From Paenibacillus agricola (GTDB taxonomy: Bacteria; Bacillota; Bacilli; Paenibacillales; NBRC-103111): DNA of 64,000 nucleotides. Position numbers and translations under genes: made by a program. The notes below the pieces were generated by a model that saw only the letters and a list, made by a program, of their open reading frames with translations, ran no database searches and was not told where the DNA came from. The first letter of the stretch is position 1. Each line of letters begins with the position of its first letter. Positions 27,871 to 37,271 of this stretch are shown piece by piece. The stretch lies in NCBI RefSeq assembly GCF_011440305.1, contig NZ_JAAOIW010000002.1, positions 426,084 through 490,083 on the forward strand. Direction: 5' to 3'.

Positions 27871-28818
27871 TTAGAATTGAACGCGCGGATCGATTTTTTT
27901 GTAAACCAAATCAGTCAGAAAATTAATCGCAACGAACAGGAAAGCATAGAACAAAATTAACGTCTGCACCAGCGGATAATCTCGACTATTAATACCATTA
28001 ACCAGCAATGTGCCTATGCCCGGTATCGTAAAGATAAATTCCACAATCACCGTGCCATTCAGCAGATTTCCGAAGCTAAGCCCGACCACCGTAACAATCG
28101 GCAATGCGGCGTTTCTTAAAGCGTGGCGGAAAACAACGAGAATTTCCGAAATGCCCAAGGAACGGGCGGTGCGTACATAATCCTCATTTAATACTTCAAG
28201 TACAGCCGTTCTTGTAATCCGTGCTAAAGTAGCCACCTGGGTGATCGAAAGCACGATAATCGGAATCGCAATCCGTTTCATCAGCATTTCCGGATTGTCT
28301 AGCGTCACACGGCCGCTTGCCGGGAATAGCCCCAAGCCTAACGACAAGATCAACAGAAGCAGCAGCGCCGTCCAAAAGGCAGGCATCAAATCGACAACCA
28401 TGGCTGCCCATGTAATCGCATTGTCGAGCGACTTCTTGCCTTTATGCGCCATATAAGCAGCAAGTGTACCCAGTGGAATGGAAATACAGACCGCCATAAA
28501 AATCGTAATGCTAGAAATGAGGAGCGTAATCGGCAGGGCTGTCATAATCATCCCCATAATGGGTAGATTCGTCGTGACGGTATTACCGAAATCAAGCATC
28601 AGTAAATTTTTCAAGTAATCCAGATACTGCAGCCAGAGGGGCTGGTTAAGCCCCATAGCCTCCCGCAGCCGTTCCATTGCAGCTGCCGATACGCCTTCTC
28701 CTGCCATGGCTGAAGCAGCATCTCCTGGTATGAGCCGCAAAGCGAAGAATACAAGCGTGACCACACCAAGCATTGTAATGATAAGCTGCGTGACTCGTTT
28801 AAAGGAATATACCAGCAC
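27871..28818 (-). CDS. Oligopeptide-type ABC transporter permease (DppB-like)
   Basis: A permease of about 315 residues of the DppB/OppB group. The GTG at 28818 is favoured because AGGAGG lies 8 bases upstream; the GTG at 28827 overlaps that site. The protein shows the N-terminal FALRLIPGDAASAM motif, about six membrane helices and the EDYVRTARSLGIS loop. It pairs with the DppC-like subunit. Confidence 0.92.
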   Translation of the reverse strand: MLVYSFKRVTQLIITMLGVVTLVFFALRLIPGDAASAMAGEGVSAAAMERLREAMGLNQPLWLQYLDYLKNLLMLDFGNTVTTNLPIMGMIMTALPITLLISSITIFMAVCISIPLGTLAAYMAHKGKKSLDNAITWAAMVVDLMPAFWTALLLLLILSLGLGLFPASGRVTLDNPEMLMKRIAIPIIVLSITQVATLARITRTAVLEVLNEDYVRTARSLGISEILVVFRHALRNAALPIVTVVGLSFGNLLNGTVIVEFIFTIPGIGTLLVNGINSRDYPLVQTLILFYAFLFVAINFLTDLVYKKIDPRVQF

Positions 28819-28865
28819 AAGCGCCACCTCCTGGATATACGGATCTTACCCACCCTGCATATTAC

Positions 28866-30446
28866 TTACTTAAAATCGACTCCATAAAAGTCAACCTGCG
28901 CCAATTTGTTGATCACAATACCCTCAACATTGGTCTTGCTTGGCCAATACACATTACTTGCAAAGGTCGGCATGTAAGGCAAATCCGTCATGGCAATAAT
29001 TTGTACTTCTTCATATAGCTTTTTGCGTTTCTCCTTATCCACCTCAGCACGTGCAGCTTCCAGCTTCTCCGTTAATACCGGATTATCATAACGTGCGCCG
29101 TTCAAGCCACCTGGCGATTTGTTACTTGGGTGCAAGTAGCTGAAAAGGATCATATCCGGGTTGACTGCTGGCAACAACCGGCCGGCTGTCATGAAATCTC
29201 CATCATTTCTTACTTTGTTATAGGTTGGTGTATCCACTAAAATAAATTCCAGCGTGATGCCCACCTTCTTTAAATATTCCTGCTCCAATTGTAAAGTATC
29301 TGTAATGCCTGTAGCCGATGTATTCGTCTGTGTCATTTTAAATCCGTTCGGATATCCGGCTTCCGTCAACAACTGCTTGGCTTTCTCAGGATTGTATGGA
29401 TATTTCGGCACCTTATCCGAATAACCGTCCATCCAATCCAACAATATACTGCTTGTTCCCGCTTGTAGCTGAGGGTTAACCGCCTTCGCTATAGCCCCGA
29501 AATCTACAGCGTACGCAAGCGCCTGCCTAACTCGAACATCAGCCAGAATCGGGTTGGTCATATTGAATACCCGCAAGCTGTTCGCATAATTTTTTACATT
29601 GTTCATTTTGAAGCCCGCTTTAGTCAATGTATCGAGATTCTCTTCTTTATTAGCCCGCATAATAACGTCGATCTCACCATTTTGCAGCGCTATAGTGGAG
29701 GTTGCTTCATCTTTGATGATCGAAAATATAAGTTTCTCAATAGGAGCCGGCCCCTTGTAGTATTGAGGGTGACGCACCAGCACGATTTCAGAGTTAACAT
29801 CTACACTTTCCAGCGCATAAGGCCCAGTGCCCACTGGTTTAAATTTAACTTGCGTGCCTGCTGCCTCAATGGCTTCCTTCTTCACGATCTGCCCTTGATG
29901 GTAGTTGGCAACGACATGCAGGAAGTTACCGTCTGGTTGCTTCAATGTTACCTTAATTGTATAAGCATCCGGCGCTTCCATGGTTGCGATGTTGGCCAGA
30001 TCAGTTGCATACGGCGATGCTGTTGCCTTATCGATATTACGATTATAGGTATACAGCACATCCTTGGATGTGAACTCACCATAGCCACCTTGCCACTGAA
30101 CACCTTTGCGTAATTTGAATGTCCATGTTTTGTTATCCGATGTTTCCCAGGACTCCGCCAAATCTGGAGTAATAGCACCGGTTTTAGAATCGTAGCTGGT
30201 TAAGCCACTGAAGATATTAAAGACGATATTTTCATTTTCAATTCGAAACACAGTAGCTGGGTCAAATCCAGCGGGGTCATCATAAAACCTGACTTTCAGT
30301 ACTTTGTGGTCATTAGTCGCAGCACCTGCTGTAGTACCCGTTGCCGCACCAGTTGCCGGGGCTGCCGGAGTTTCGCTCTTTGAACAAGCAGACACAACAA
30401 GCATAAAAATGATAGCCATAATGAAATGCCATTTTCTACTTTGCAT
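28866..30446 (-). CDS. Oligopeptide-type solute-binding lipoprotein (family 5)
   Basis: A 526-residue lipoprotein with lipobox VSAC (Cys about 21) and a low-complexity Ala/Thr linker. It has the family 5 features: DPATVFR near the N-terminus, LAESWETSDNKTWTFKLRKG and VRQALAYAVDF. Known ligands of the family range from peptides to opines, nickel chelates and glycosides. Position directly behind two isochorismatase-like amidohydrolase genes suggests that its ligand is an amide or ureido compound processed by them, which is inference. Confidence 0.92.
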   Translation of the reverse strand: MQSRKWHFIMAIIFMLVVSACSKSETPAAPATGAATGTTAGAATNDHKVLKVRFYDDPAGFDPATVFRIENENIVFNIFSGLTSYDSKTGAITPDLAESWETSDNKTWTFKLRKGVQWQGGYGEFTSKDVLYTYNRNIDKATASPYATDLANIATMEAPDAYTIKVTLKQPDGNFLHVVANYHQGQIVKKEAIEAAGTQVKFKPVGTGPYALESVDVNSEIVLVRHPQYYKGPAPIEKLIFSIIKDEATSTIALQNGEIDVIMRANKEENLDTLTKAGFKMNNVKNYANSLRVFNMTNPILADVRVRQALAYAVDFGAIAKAVNPQLQAGTSSILLDWMDGYSDKVPKYPYNPEKAKQLLTEAGYPNGFKMTQTNTSATGITDTLQLEQEYLKKVGITLEFILVDTPTYNKVRNDGDFMTAGRLLPAVNPDMILFSYLHPSNKSPGGLNGARYDNPVLTEKLEAARAEVDKEKRKKLYEEVQIIAMTDLPYMPTFASNVYWPSKTNVEGIVINKLAQVDFYGVDFK

Positions 30447-30481
30447 ACCCGTCGTCCCCCCTCATTACTATTTGTATAAAC

Positions 30482-30540
30482 CTCGGAAGTGCGGCAGATG
30501 ATGTGCATGCAAACGTTACAAGGTACACTGCACTTCCGAG
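30482..30540 (-). other. Intercistronic hairpin before the transporter genes
   Basis: An 11-base-pair inverted repeat (CTCGGAAGTGC with GCACTTCCGAG) with a 37-base loop lies between the isochorismatase-like gene and the solute-binding lipoprotein gene. There is no T-run. It may be a processing or stability element that raises lipoprotein expression relative to the rest of the operon. Confidence 0.5.
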
Positions 30541-30555
30541 CCAGACCTAGCGTAA

Positions 30556-31263
30556 CTAGGCTCGCGCTCCAACCTTACTAACAGCACCAATTTCTTGAAA
30601 ATACGTTTTAGCTGCTGCCAAATCAACAACATCAGCATATTTCTGGTGGATATCGTACAAATTCATATAATGGGAGGCTTCTGTCCGGTCAAATACACAT
30701 TCGGCTACAACACCCATATGGAAGCGATTGGTTGCTCCGTCTACCGTCGTTGCCCTAACACAGCCGCTAGTCGTTTCACCACAACAAATGAGGGTATCAA
30801 TACCTAGGCTATTCAGATGAAACAAAAGCGGCGTTCCCTGAAAAGCGCTTGGTGATGCTTTTTCAATAACCAGCTCACCGAAGATCGGCTTCACTTCTTC
30901 TACAATTTCAGTTCCTTTTTGGCGAAGCTCATCAGAAATCTCAACGCGCTTACGTGTATTGCGACTCCAGCTATTAACGCCTGTGTGTAGGCCTTTTACA
31001 TGGATAACGGGAATTTGGTTATTGCGGGCAACCTCCAGCAGCTCAGCCGTTTTATCAACAGCCTCCCAGCCTTCAAGCCCTGTACTCGATGACCAGGTTT
31101 TCATCGATTCAAAGATCGGTTCACGCTTTAACCCGAGCACACTATAATAAATGTCAATTAACAAGAGCGCCGGCTTTTTACCAAAGCCATATAATTCTTT
31201 CTTGCCCCACATCTCATCGTGCAGCTTATCGCGTTCGCTCATAAACTTTTCCCATCCGTACAT
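30556..31263 (-). CDS. Isochorismatase-family cysteine hydrolase, paralog 1
   Basis: A 235-residue member of the isochorismatase/N-carbamoylsarcosine amidase family. The catalytic triad is present: Asp37 (LLLIDIYYS), Lys135 (VIEKASPSAF) and Cys168 (CGETTSGCVRA). The Cys in that position and the GETTSGC context favour an amidohydrolase such as N-carbamoylsarcosine amidase or maleamate amidase; true isochorismatase chemistry is less likely. A GGGAGGG site precedes the ATG. It is very similar to paralogs 2 and 4 (shared FESMKTW and STGLEGWEAVDKT) and probably oligomerises with or duplicates their role. It lies 52 bases downstream of paralog 2 and upstream of the ABC transporter genes. Confidence 0.9.
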   Translation of the reverse strand: MYGWEKFMSERDKLHDEMWGKKELYGFGKKPALLLIDIYYSVLGLKREPIFESMKTWSSSTGLEGWEAVDKTAELLEVARNNQIPVIHVKGLHTGVNSWSRNTRKRVEISDELRQKGTEIVEEVKPIFGELVIEKASPSAFQGTPLLFHLNSLGIDTLICCGETTSGCVRATTVDGATNRFHMGVVAECVFDRTEASHYMNLYDIHQKYADVVDLAAAKTYFQEIGAVSKVGARA

Positions 31264-31315
31264 AAAGTATTCCCTCCCTGGTTTTTAATGAATGAATTGG
31301 TTTTCCGTTACTTAG

Positions 31316-32023
31316 CTATATAGTGACTTTTTTGGCAGCACCTATTCTCTGAAAATATTCCTTTGCATACTCTACGCCCACGACATCCGCATATTTTTGG
31401 TGCATGTCATACAGGTTCATCCAATGGGAGGACTCTGTGCGATCGAATACCCCTTCCTCAACGACACCCATTTTAAATCTTTGTGTAGCACCATCCACAA
31501 CCGATGCGCGAATGCAGCCACTTGTTGTTTCTCCACAAACGATAACCGTATCTATGCCAAGGCTTACCAATTGAAAGCTTAAAGGTGTTCCCTGAAAACC
31601 GCTTGGTGCCGACTTCTCAATCACAATCTCGCCTTTGATCGGCTTCACTTCATCCACAATCTCCATGCCCTTTTTTCTCATCTCCGGTGACATGGTTGAC
31701 GGTCCACGTTTACGATGAATCCAAGGCTTAATGATATTATCCATTCCTTTAACATGGAACACGGGAATTTGATTCTCGCGAGCAACTGCAAGCAGTTCCG
31801 CTGTTTTATCAACAGCTTCCCAGCCTTCCAACCCCGTACTGCCGGGCCAAGTTTTCATGGATTCGAAGAGTTCTTCGCGTTCCAAACCGAGTACACTATA
31901 ATAGATATCGATCAATACCAAAGCAGGCTTTTCACCAAATCCAGCTAGCTCCTGCTTTCCACGTAGCTTATCATGCTCTTTGTCGCGTTCTGACAAAAAC
32001 CGTTCCCAGCCTCTCGAAGTCAT
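31316..32023 (-). CDS. Isochorismatase-family cysteine hydrolase, paralog 2
   Basis: A 235-residue paralog with catalytic triad Asp39, Lys137 and Cys170 (CGETTSGCIRA). It is the first gene of the minus-strand operon leading through paralog 1 to the oligopeptide-type ABC transporter and MFS gene. An AAGGAGG site precedes the ATG. It is divergent from the LysR-type regulator at 32286; an imperfect palindrome at 32061-32097 lies in its promoter region. Expected reaction: hydrolysis of a C-N bond in a small amide, carbamoyl or ureido compound. The substrate cannot be read from sequence. Confidence 0.9.
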   Translation of the reverse strand: MTSRGWERFLSERDKEHDKLRGKQELAGFGEKPALVLIDIYYSVLGLEREELFESMKTWPGSTGLEGWEAVDKTAELLAVARENQIPVFHVKGMDNIIKPWIHRKRGPSTMSPEMRKKGMEIVDEVKPIKGEIVIEKSAPSGFQGTPLSFQLVSLGIDTVIVCGETTSGCIRASVVDGATQRFKMGVVEEGVFDRTESSHWMNLYDMHQKYADVVGVEYAKEYFQRIGAAKKVTI

Positions 32024-32060
32024 CTTACATTCCTCCTTGGATAATTGAATGGTAATGTTA

Positions 32061-32097
32061 GATTAAGTAACTTAAATATAACTTATGTAACTTAATC
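32061..32097. promoter_or_regulatory. Candidate LysR-type operator
   Basis: A 37-base imperfect palindrome with outer arms GATTAAGT and ACTTAATC and internal AACTTA repeats, in the intergenic region between divergent paralog 2 and the LysR gene. The AT-rich interrupted symmetry and the location suit an autoregulated LysR site. Binding is inferred. Confidence 0.55.
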
Positions 32098-32285
32098 ATT
32101 TACATATACCTATCATAGTCCACGCTTTTGATTGCGTAAAGGCTCATTGATGAATGAAAATATTAGTTAAATGAATGCAAGCGGATTCATTCGTTGCTTT
32201 CGTATCATTAATTATTATATAATGTGTTATGAAACCTTACATTTAATTAATTGCTAATTAATTTACGAAATGGGGGGCTTTAAAG

Positions 32286-33215
32286 ATGAATCTTGAGCAA
32301 ATCACCACATTTTTACAGGTGTATCAAATCGGCAGCTTTCAGGAAACCGCTAATCAGATGTTTTTACCTCAGCCAACCATCTCTCATAGGATTACCCAAC
32401 TCGAAAGAGAATTAGGGAAGCCCTTATTAATCAGGGGAAAAGGAAAAGTCCGGTTGACCGAAGAAGGCAAAGCTTTCCTCCCGTACGCCCGACATATTCT
32501 GGGTTCCTTGCAGGAAGGCCGTGAGGCTGTAGCCAGTGTTGAACAAGGCTCCGCTGGGAAGCTGACACTAGGCTCTAACAATTCGTTCGCTAGCAGTGTG
32601 TTGCCTGAGGTGCTCGATTCGTTCATGACGGAGTATCCGAAGGTGGCACTCAAGGTGCAATGTTACGCTTCCCCCACTTTAGTCCGTTTTATGAAGCAAC
32701 GGGAAATCCAATTGGCCATTACCCGCTACACCAGCAATGACCGCGGTATCACTTACCGTTCCGTTTATAGCGAATCCACCGATCTGATCGTCTCCCCCTC
32801 CCATCCCTTTGCCAAACGTAAAAAAGTAGATATCGAAGAGATTCTAAAAGAGACCTTTATCACCTATCAAAAGGATACTCAGTACAGAGATCTGCTTGAT
32901 TCTACCTTGAACCAAATCCAGTTGAACTACATTACCAAGTTCGAAACGAATAACCTGGGCTTGATTAAGCATTTTATTAAACAAAATGCAGGTGTACATT
33001 TATCGGGCAGTTTATATATGAGGAACGAGCTAGCAAGAAAAGAGCTGGTTCAAGTGAAAATTGAACACAACCCTTTTGCACAAAGCCAGGTATTTATTGC
33101 CCATCTCAAGGACGAAGCCAATAGCTTAGACCAATTGTTCATCAAGCATTTTGAGAAACAAATCAATTCCCAATTAAATAGGGAACGCTCGTTTTTGAAT
33201 GAGGTCACGATCTAA
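32286..33215 (+). CDS. LysR-family transcriptional regulator
   Basis: A 309-residue LysR protein. The N-terminal winged helix-turn-helix (FQETANQMFLPQPTISHRI, about residues 18-36) is followed by the periplasmic-binding-like ligand domain starting near residue 90. It is divergently oriented from the isochorismatase-ABC operon, the classic arrangement for a LysR activator responding to a pathway substrate. It also neighbours the second isochorismatase cluster, whose last gene converges on it. Confidence 0.93.
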   Translation: MNLEQITTFLQVYQIGSFQETANQMFLPQPTISHRITQLERELGKPLLIRGKGKVRLTEEGKAFLPYARHILGSLQEGREAVASVEQGSAGKLTLGSNNSFASSVLPEVLDSFMTEYPKVALKVQCYASPTLVRFMKQREIQLAITRYTSNDRGITYRSVYSESTDLIVSPSHPFAKRKKVDIEEILKETFITYQKDTQYRDLLDSTLNQIQLNYITKFETNNLGLIKHFIKQNAGVHLSGSLYMRNELARKELVQVKIEHNPFAQSQVFIAHLKDEANSLDQLFIKHFEKQINSQLNRERSFLNEVTI

Positions 33216-33316
33216 GGGATGCATGCCCCATTTGCCCTAAATGACAGCCACAAGGCACTTCACGACACCTATATGACCTGTACGACCCACTATTACAACA
33301 GCAGCCAAGTACCTAC

Positions 33317-34297
33317 TCAACCACTCGGCGATGTGCAGATCGAATCCAATACCACCATATCCTCTTCTTGCAGCTTTATCTCCGCCAGCCCCTCTATCGC
33401 TTGTACATGTTCGGGTCTTGATGCACCCAATATCGCCGAGGCAACACCAGCACGCTTAGCCACCCATGCCAATGCCATGCACGGAAGTGACCAGCCACGT
33501 TCATTGGCAAACTCCTGAAGCTTACACACATTTTGCAGTATCTGCGGCTTGGCCAGCAGGGCCAGTAACGCACGATCTGCCCTATCAGCGCGCGAGCCAG
33601 CCGGATGAGCACCGCCGTCCACATACTTCCCTGTCAGTAAGCCACGAGCGAGTGGGCTATATACAATGGCTCCCACCCCTTCTGATTCACAAAAAGGTAA
33701 GAGCTCCTGCTCAATATCACGAACCAGCAAGCTGTAGGGCGGCTGAACGCTTACAAACCGGTTCAAGCCCTTTTGCTGGCTGATCCCATGAGCTTTGGCT
33801 ATTTGCCATGCAGCATAATTGGAGCAGCCAATGTAACGGACCTTGCCTTGCTTAACCAAATCATCCAAGGCTCCAAGCGTTTCCTCCAAGGGCGTATCTG
33901 GATCAAAACGGTGTACCTGGTATAAATCGATCACATCCGTTTGCAGCCTTTTTAAACTGTCCTCTATAGCTCTTGTAATATGGTAGCGACTTAAGCCATG
34001 GTCATTGGGACCAAGCCCTACTTTTCCATTCACCTTGGTCGCCAAAATAATCTTGCTCCTGCGCTTCTGGATGATCCTGCCTAGAATCGCTTCCGATTCT
34101 CCCGATTGCAATGGGTTCCGTGAATCCATGCCTCGACCATAAATATCTGCGGTATCAAACAGCGTAATCCCTGCATCCAGGGCAGCATCAAATACCTGCA
34201 ACGAGGTTTTTTCATCGATCCAACGACCAAAAGCCATACAGCCTAATGAAATGACAGACACCTTCAGCCCTGTATTTCCTAAACGACGATGCTCCAT
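33317..34297 (-). CDS. Aldo/keto reductase
   Basis: A protein of about 326 residues with the aldo/keto reductase barrel. The ATG at 34297 is preferred, as GGGGAG lies 7 bases upstream; an ATG at 34312 would overlap that site. The catalytic tetrad is visible in order: Asp and Tyr in FDTADIYG, Lys in ILATKVNGK, His in DLYQVHRF. NADPH-binding residues occur in the C-terminal ILGASRPEHV block. It is last in the minus-strand series paralog 4, paralog 3, MFS pseudogene, reductase. Its carbonyl substrate is unknown. Confidence 0.9.
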   Translation of the reverse strand: MEHRRLGNTGLKVSVISLGCMAFGRWIDEKTSLQVFDAALDAGITLFDTADIYGRGMDSRNPLQSGESEAILGRIIQKRRSKIILATKVNGKVGLGPNDHGLSRYHITRAIEDSLKRLQTDVIDLYQVHRFDPDTPLEETLGALDDLVKQGKVRYIGCSNYAAWQIAKAHGISQQKGLNRFVSVQPPYSLLVRDIEQELLPFCESEGVGAIVYSPLARGLLTGKYVDGGAHPAGSRADRADRALLALLAKPQILQNVCKLQEFANERGWSLPCMALAWVAKRAGVASAILGASRPEHVQAIEGLAEIKLQEEDMVVLDSICTSPSG

Positions 34298-34333
34298 AGC
34301 CCAACTCCCCATCTACTTGCTACTCACTACTTT

Positions 34334-35174
34334 TTACTTTAACCGGCAGCACCGGCGCAAATAGCCATACATCCCTGCGGATAAACCGATGAGCACGATG
34401 CCCAATGCACCCAAACCCATTGTGATGCCCACAAACCCAAACACACCGCCTAACACCACCGGATTTAGGACCTGCACCATTCTATTGGACATTGTCCTCA
34501 AGCTCATTCCCATGCCCTACTACTCAGACGCTACGCTTTTGGTAACCATTCCTTCTGCGGCTTGCCGGATTCGTTCAGCCTGATCGCTTATTCAGCTTGG
34601 GAAGAAGCCATGCACTTAACGTCGACACAACCGTAAATCCGATAAAGGCAGCAAATACAAATAAAAAAGAACCTGCATCCGCCAGCACCCCGCCAATAAT
34701 CGGGCCGGAAAACTGCGCCAATGAATTAACGAATGTGAAGTTAGGTAACAGGTTCTCCTTCTTGCCCGAAAGCTTTGGATCCTTAGAAGCAATGGCCGCT
34801 GAGGCTTGCAGCGCCCCCAGCTTAGCAGGCTGCCTACGCCATTCAGCAATTGCCCTAACAGAATCGGCCAAAGGTACTGCATCAAGCCGCCGAATAAGTA
34901 TAAGCCCCCGCTAAGCGCCATCACCAGTGATCCGATAAGGACCGCATGACGCGGTCCTATCCGATCAATAATACTGCCTGCTGGCATAGCGAACATTACG
35001 GGGATGACGGCACCTAGTGCCATCATAAGTCCAATCATTGGAGCCGATTAGCCATTGTCGCCAAAGTATAAAGCTAACATCGGACGCAGCATGCTTCCAG
35101 TTCAAGATCGCTGACCAGAATAACATGAGAATGCCGCCCCGAAGCACTACCCAATTACGCAATAGCTTGTTCAA
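34334..35174 (-). pseudogene. Decayed major facilitator transporter gene
   Basis: Three sections in different frames together resemble an MFS protein. A start at 35174 gives NKLLRNWVVLRGGILMLFW, then the frame shifts; the next part (LALYFGDNG) ends in an in-frame TAA before MIGLMMALGAVIPVMFAMPAG (35038), which keeps the helix 2-3 loop. A further frameshift near 34830 continues into a GALQASAAIASKD to LLPKLNKRSG segment and stops. The final 59 codons (34334-34510) encode MGMSLRTMSNRMVQVLNPVV, equivalent to the C-terminal helices. The region equivalent to roughly helices 7-10 is missing. It directly follows paralog 3, so it was probably the transporter of that operon. Confidence 0.88.
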
Positions 35175-35885
35175 TTACGATTGAACCAATTGGGGGGCGG
35201 GCCGTTTGGCCAGATGCTCCAGCACTTCATCGATATGCATCACGTCAGCATATTTATGATGAAGATCAAACAGGCTGATTTTATGAGAGATGGGGCTTCG
35301 ATCGTATACACATTCTTCGACAATGACAGTATGATAGCCATGAGAATACGCATCAACTACACTGGCTCTGACACAGCCGCTTGTTGATTCCCCTGCAACT
35401 ATAAGGCTATCTACGCCCATCATGGTCAAATAGGATGCCAAGGGTGTTCCCTGAAAAGCACTTGCCCGCGTTTTATATACCAATAAATCTTCTGGCTGTG
35501 GAGCGAATTCATGATAAATTTCAAAAGCGTCTGCTGTTGGGGCACCCCCCTTGCGATTGGTAGCTGAAACTTTAACTCCTCTACGCCTTGTCAACTGGTC
35601 TGAGGTTAAGTAAATGACCGGGATGCCAAGTGCACGTACTGCCTTGAACAGGCTATTGGTTGGCTCGATCGCCTCCCAGGCATAAATTCCGCAGGAGCTC
35701 GGGAACTCGCTTTGCAGCTCTATCGGCGGTTTGGCACCACCTTGATAGGCGCTGTTGTAGAGGTCAATCAAAAGTAAGGCGGGTTTTATGCCAATAAAGG
35801 TTTCACGCTCGTAAGCCTTGTAAATTTCCAAGATATCCTTATCGACAACATCTTTCCAGCAGTGATCCTCGAAAGCATAAGCCAT
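35175..35885 (-). CDS. Isochorismatase-family cysteine hydrolase, paralog 3 (divergent)
   Basis: A 236-residue member with triad Asp41 (LLLIDLYNS), Lys138 (LVYKTRASAF) and Cys171 (AGESTSGCVRA). It is clearly more distant from the other three: it lacks their FESMKTWP and STGLEGWEAVDKT blocks, has GES in place of GET, and a different N-terminus (MAYAFEDHCWKD). It may act on a different substrate or as a second subunit. AGGAGGG precedes the ATG. It lies 36 bases downstream of paralog 4 and its stop abuts the MFS pseudogene. Confidence 0.9.
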   Translation of the reverse strand: MAYAFEDHCWKDVVDKDILEIYKAYERETFIGIKPALLLIDLYNSAYQGGAKPPIELQSEFPSSCGIYAWEAIEPTNSLFKAVRALGIPVIYLTSDQLTRRRGVKVSATNRKGGAPTADAFEIYHEFAPQPEDLLVYKTRASAFQGTPLASYLTMMGVDSLIVAGESTSGCVRASVVDAYSHGYHTVIVEECVYDRSPISHKISLFDLHHKYADVMHIDEVLEHLAKRPAPQLVQS

Positions 35886-35921
35886 ACACGTGAACCCTCC
35901 TATCTGCGCTATGCGGTTGAT

Positions 35922-36644
35922 TTATACTTCGACTGTTGTTTTCTTAGCCGCACCAATCGTATCAAAATATTCGACTGCATAATCCAAGCCGACAACATCC
36001 GCGTACTTCTGGTGCATATCGTACAGGTTAATATAATGCGACATTTGTGTACGGTCGTAAACACATTCTTCTACTACACCCATTTGGAAGCGGAAGGTAG
36101 CACCATCTACTACAGAAGCGCGTACACAACCGCTGGTAGTTTCCCCGGCACATATGACGGTATCTGCGTTTAAGCTAATCAGTTGAAAAAGTAAAGGTGT
36201 TCCATGGAAAGCGCTGGCTGCGGCTTTTTCGATAACGATCTCGCCTGCAATAGGCTTGACTTCTTCAACAATTTGCCTGCCTCTCTCCATCATTTCCTCC
36301 GTCATCGAAACCTGCAGCTTGCGCTTCTTGCTGCTTTTCGTCCAATGATTGATTCCACTGTTCATCCCTTTAATATGAATGACAGGAATTCCATTCTTGC
36401 GGGCTGCTGCCAGCAACAATACAGTCTTATCCACGGCCGCCCAACCTTCAAGTCCGGTGCTCATCGGCCATGTTTTCATGGATTCAAAAATTTCCTCACG
36501 ATTCAGGCCAACCGTGCTGTAATACATGTCAATCAACAATAATACTGGCTTCTCGCCAAATCCGTTCAGTCCTTGCTTGCCCCACAATTCATCATGCCGC
36601 TTGTCTTGCTCTGTAAAAAAATGGCTCCACTTCATTTCTTCCAT
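35922..36644 (-). CDS. Isochorismatase-family cysteine hydrolase, paralog 4
   Basis: A 240-residue member with triad Asp39, Lys140 and Cys173 (AGETTSGCVRA), closely related to paralogs 1 and 2. It is the first gene of the second isochorismatase operon; GGAGGG precedes the ATG. Paralogs 1, 2 and 4 share their N-terminal D/E-rich helix with a GFG-KP turn before the first strand, pointing to duplication of an ancestral operon with an attached transporter. Confidence 0.9.
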   Translation of the reverse strand: MEEMKWSHFFTEQDKRHDELWGKQGLNGFGEKPVLLLIDMYYSTVGLNREEIFESMKTWPMSTGLEGWAAVDKTVLLLAAARKNGIPVIHIKGMNSGINHWTKSSKKRKLQVSMTEEMMERGRQIVEEVKPIAGEIVIEKAAASAFHGTPLLFQLISLNADTVICAGETTSGCVRASVVDGATFRFQMGVVEECVYDRTQMSHYINLYDMHQKYADVVGLDYAVEYFDTIGAAKKTTVEV

Positions 36645-37271
36645 TGCAATCCCTCCATTTCGTATTTGCTTCTTTAGTGTAAGTCAGCTTATCTGACATG
36701 TAAATAATGGTTTGTGCATGTAAACTCTCATAATTTGAATGTATGCGCATACAGGGACTCTGAGAAAAACCGCGGAGAAGGTCAGGTTCTTGACTAGTCC
36801 CTACGATGGAGCGTCGGCGAGGACATAGGTATGGGTATGGGGCTCCAACCGTTCTTGAAGTACTTCAAAGACGGTCCGCAGGCTTTCCACCCCACACCCA
36901 TGTCCTCTGTTCATCTTTGTGTACAGCCTGCCACTCTTTAAGACACCACGACATTATTCCACACACATAAATCATTTGCTAGTTCAAATTACGCTTAAAG
37001 CTTTTCTGATTGACGGAAGGATAGAACCTAGTCGTAAGGAGTAGATAACCAAACTGACTGTAAAGCCCTTAAAGTCGACTCTGTTCGCCATTTAAGAGCA
37101 TTGGCAAACCACAAGGTCTCCATAATGAGAGCTTTCACCAAAATAACGGCACCCGTGTCCGCTTATTCTCATATGCATCAACAACCAGATGCCGAGGCAG
37201 GCAAGCCTACCATCGCTTTCGCCCGCTTTTCCTAGCTTTACCTAAACCTTTTCACGTTTTTATATATTAAA
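36645..37271. other. Long non-coding stretch
   Basis: About 630 bases without a supported gene between the second isochorismatase operon and the diguanylate cyclase locus. It contains the palindrome at 36821-36905 and a small inverted repeat AGGGACT/AGTCCCT at about 36752-36802. Minus-strand frames are broken everywhere; it could be a relic of an inserted element, but I found no recognisable transposase motif. Confidence 0.6.
36821..36905. repeat. 85-base imperfect palindrome
   Basis: Outer arms GGACATAGGTATGGG and CCCACACCCATGTCC pair with G-T tolerance, and the centre is a perfect 14-base palindrome TTGAAGTACTTCAA. It can fold into a long hairpin. There is no T-run. It may be a small palindromic repeat element. 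Confidence 0.65.

Noticed and set aside
36645-37271. Possible transposase remnant
   Set aside because: Minus-strand translations gave short protein-like pieces but no catalytic motif, no terminal repeats around them and no alignment I could defend.
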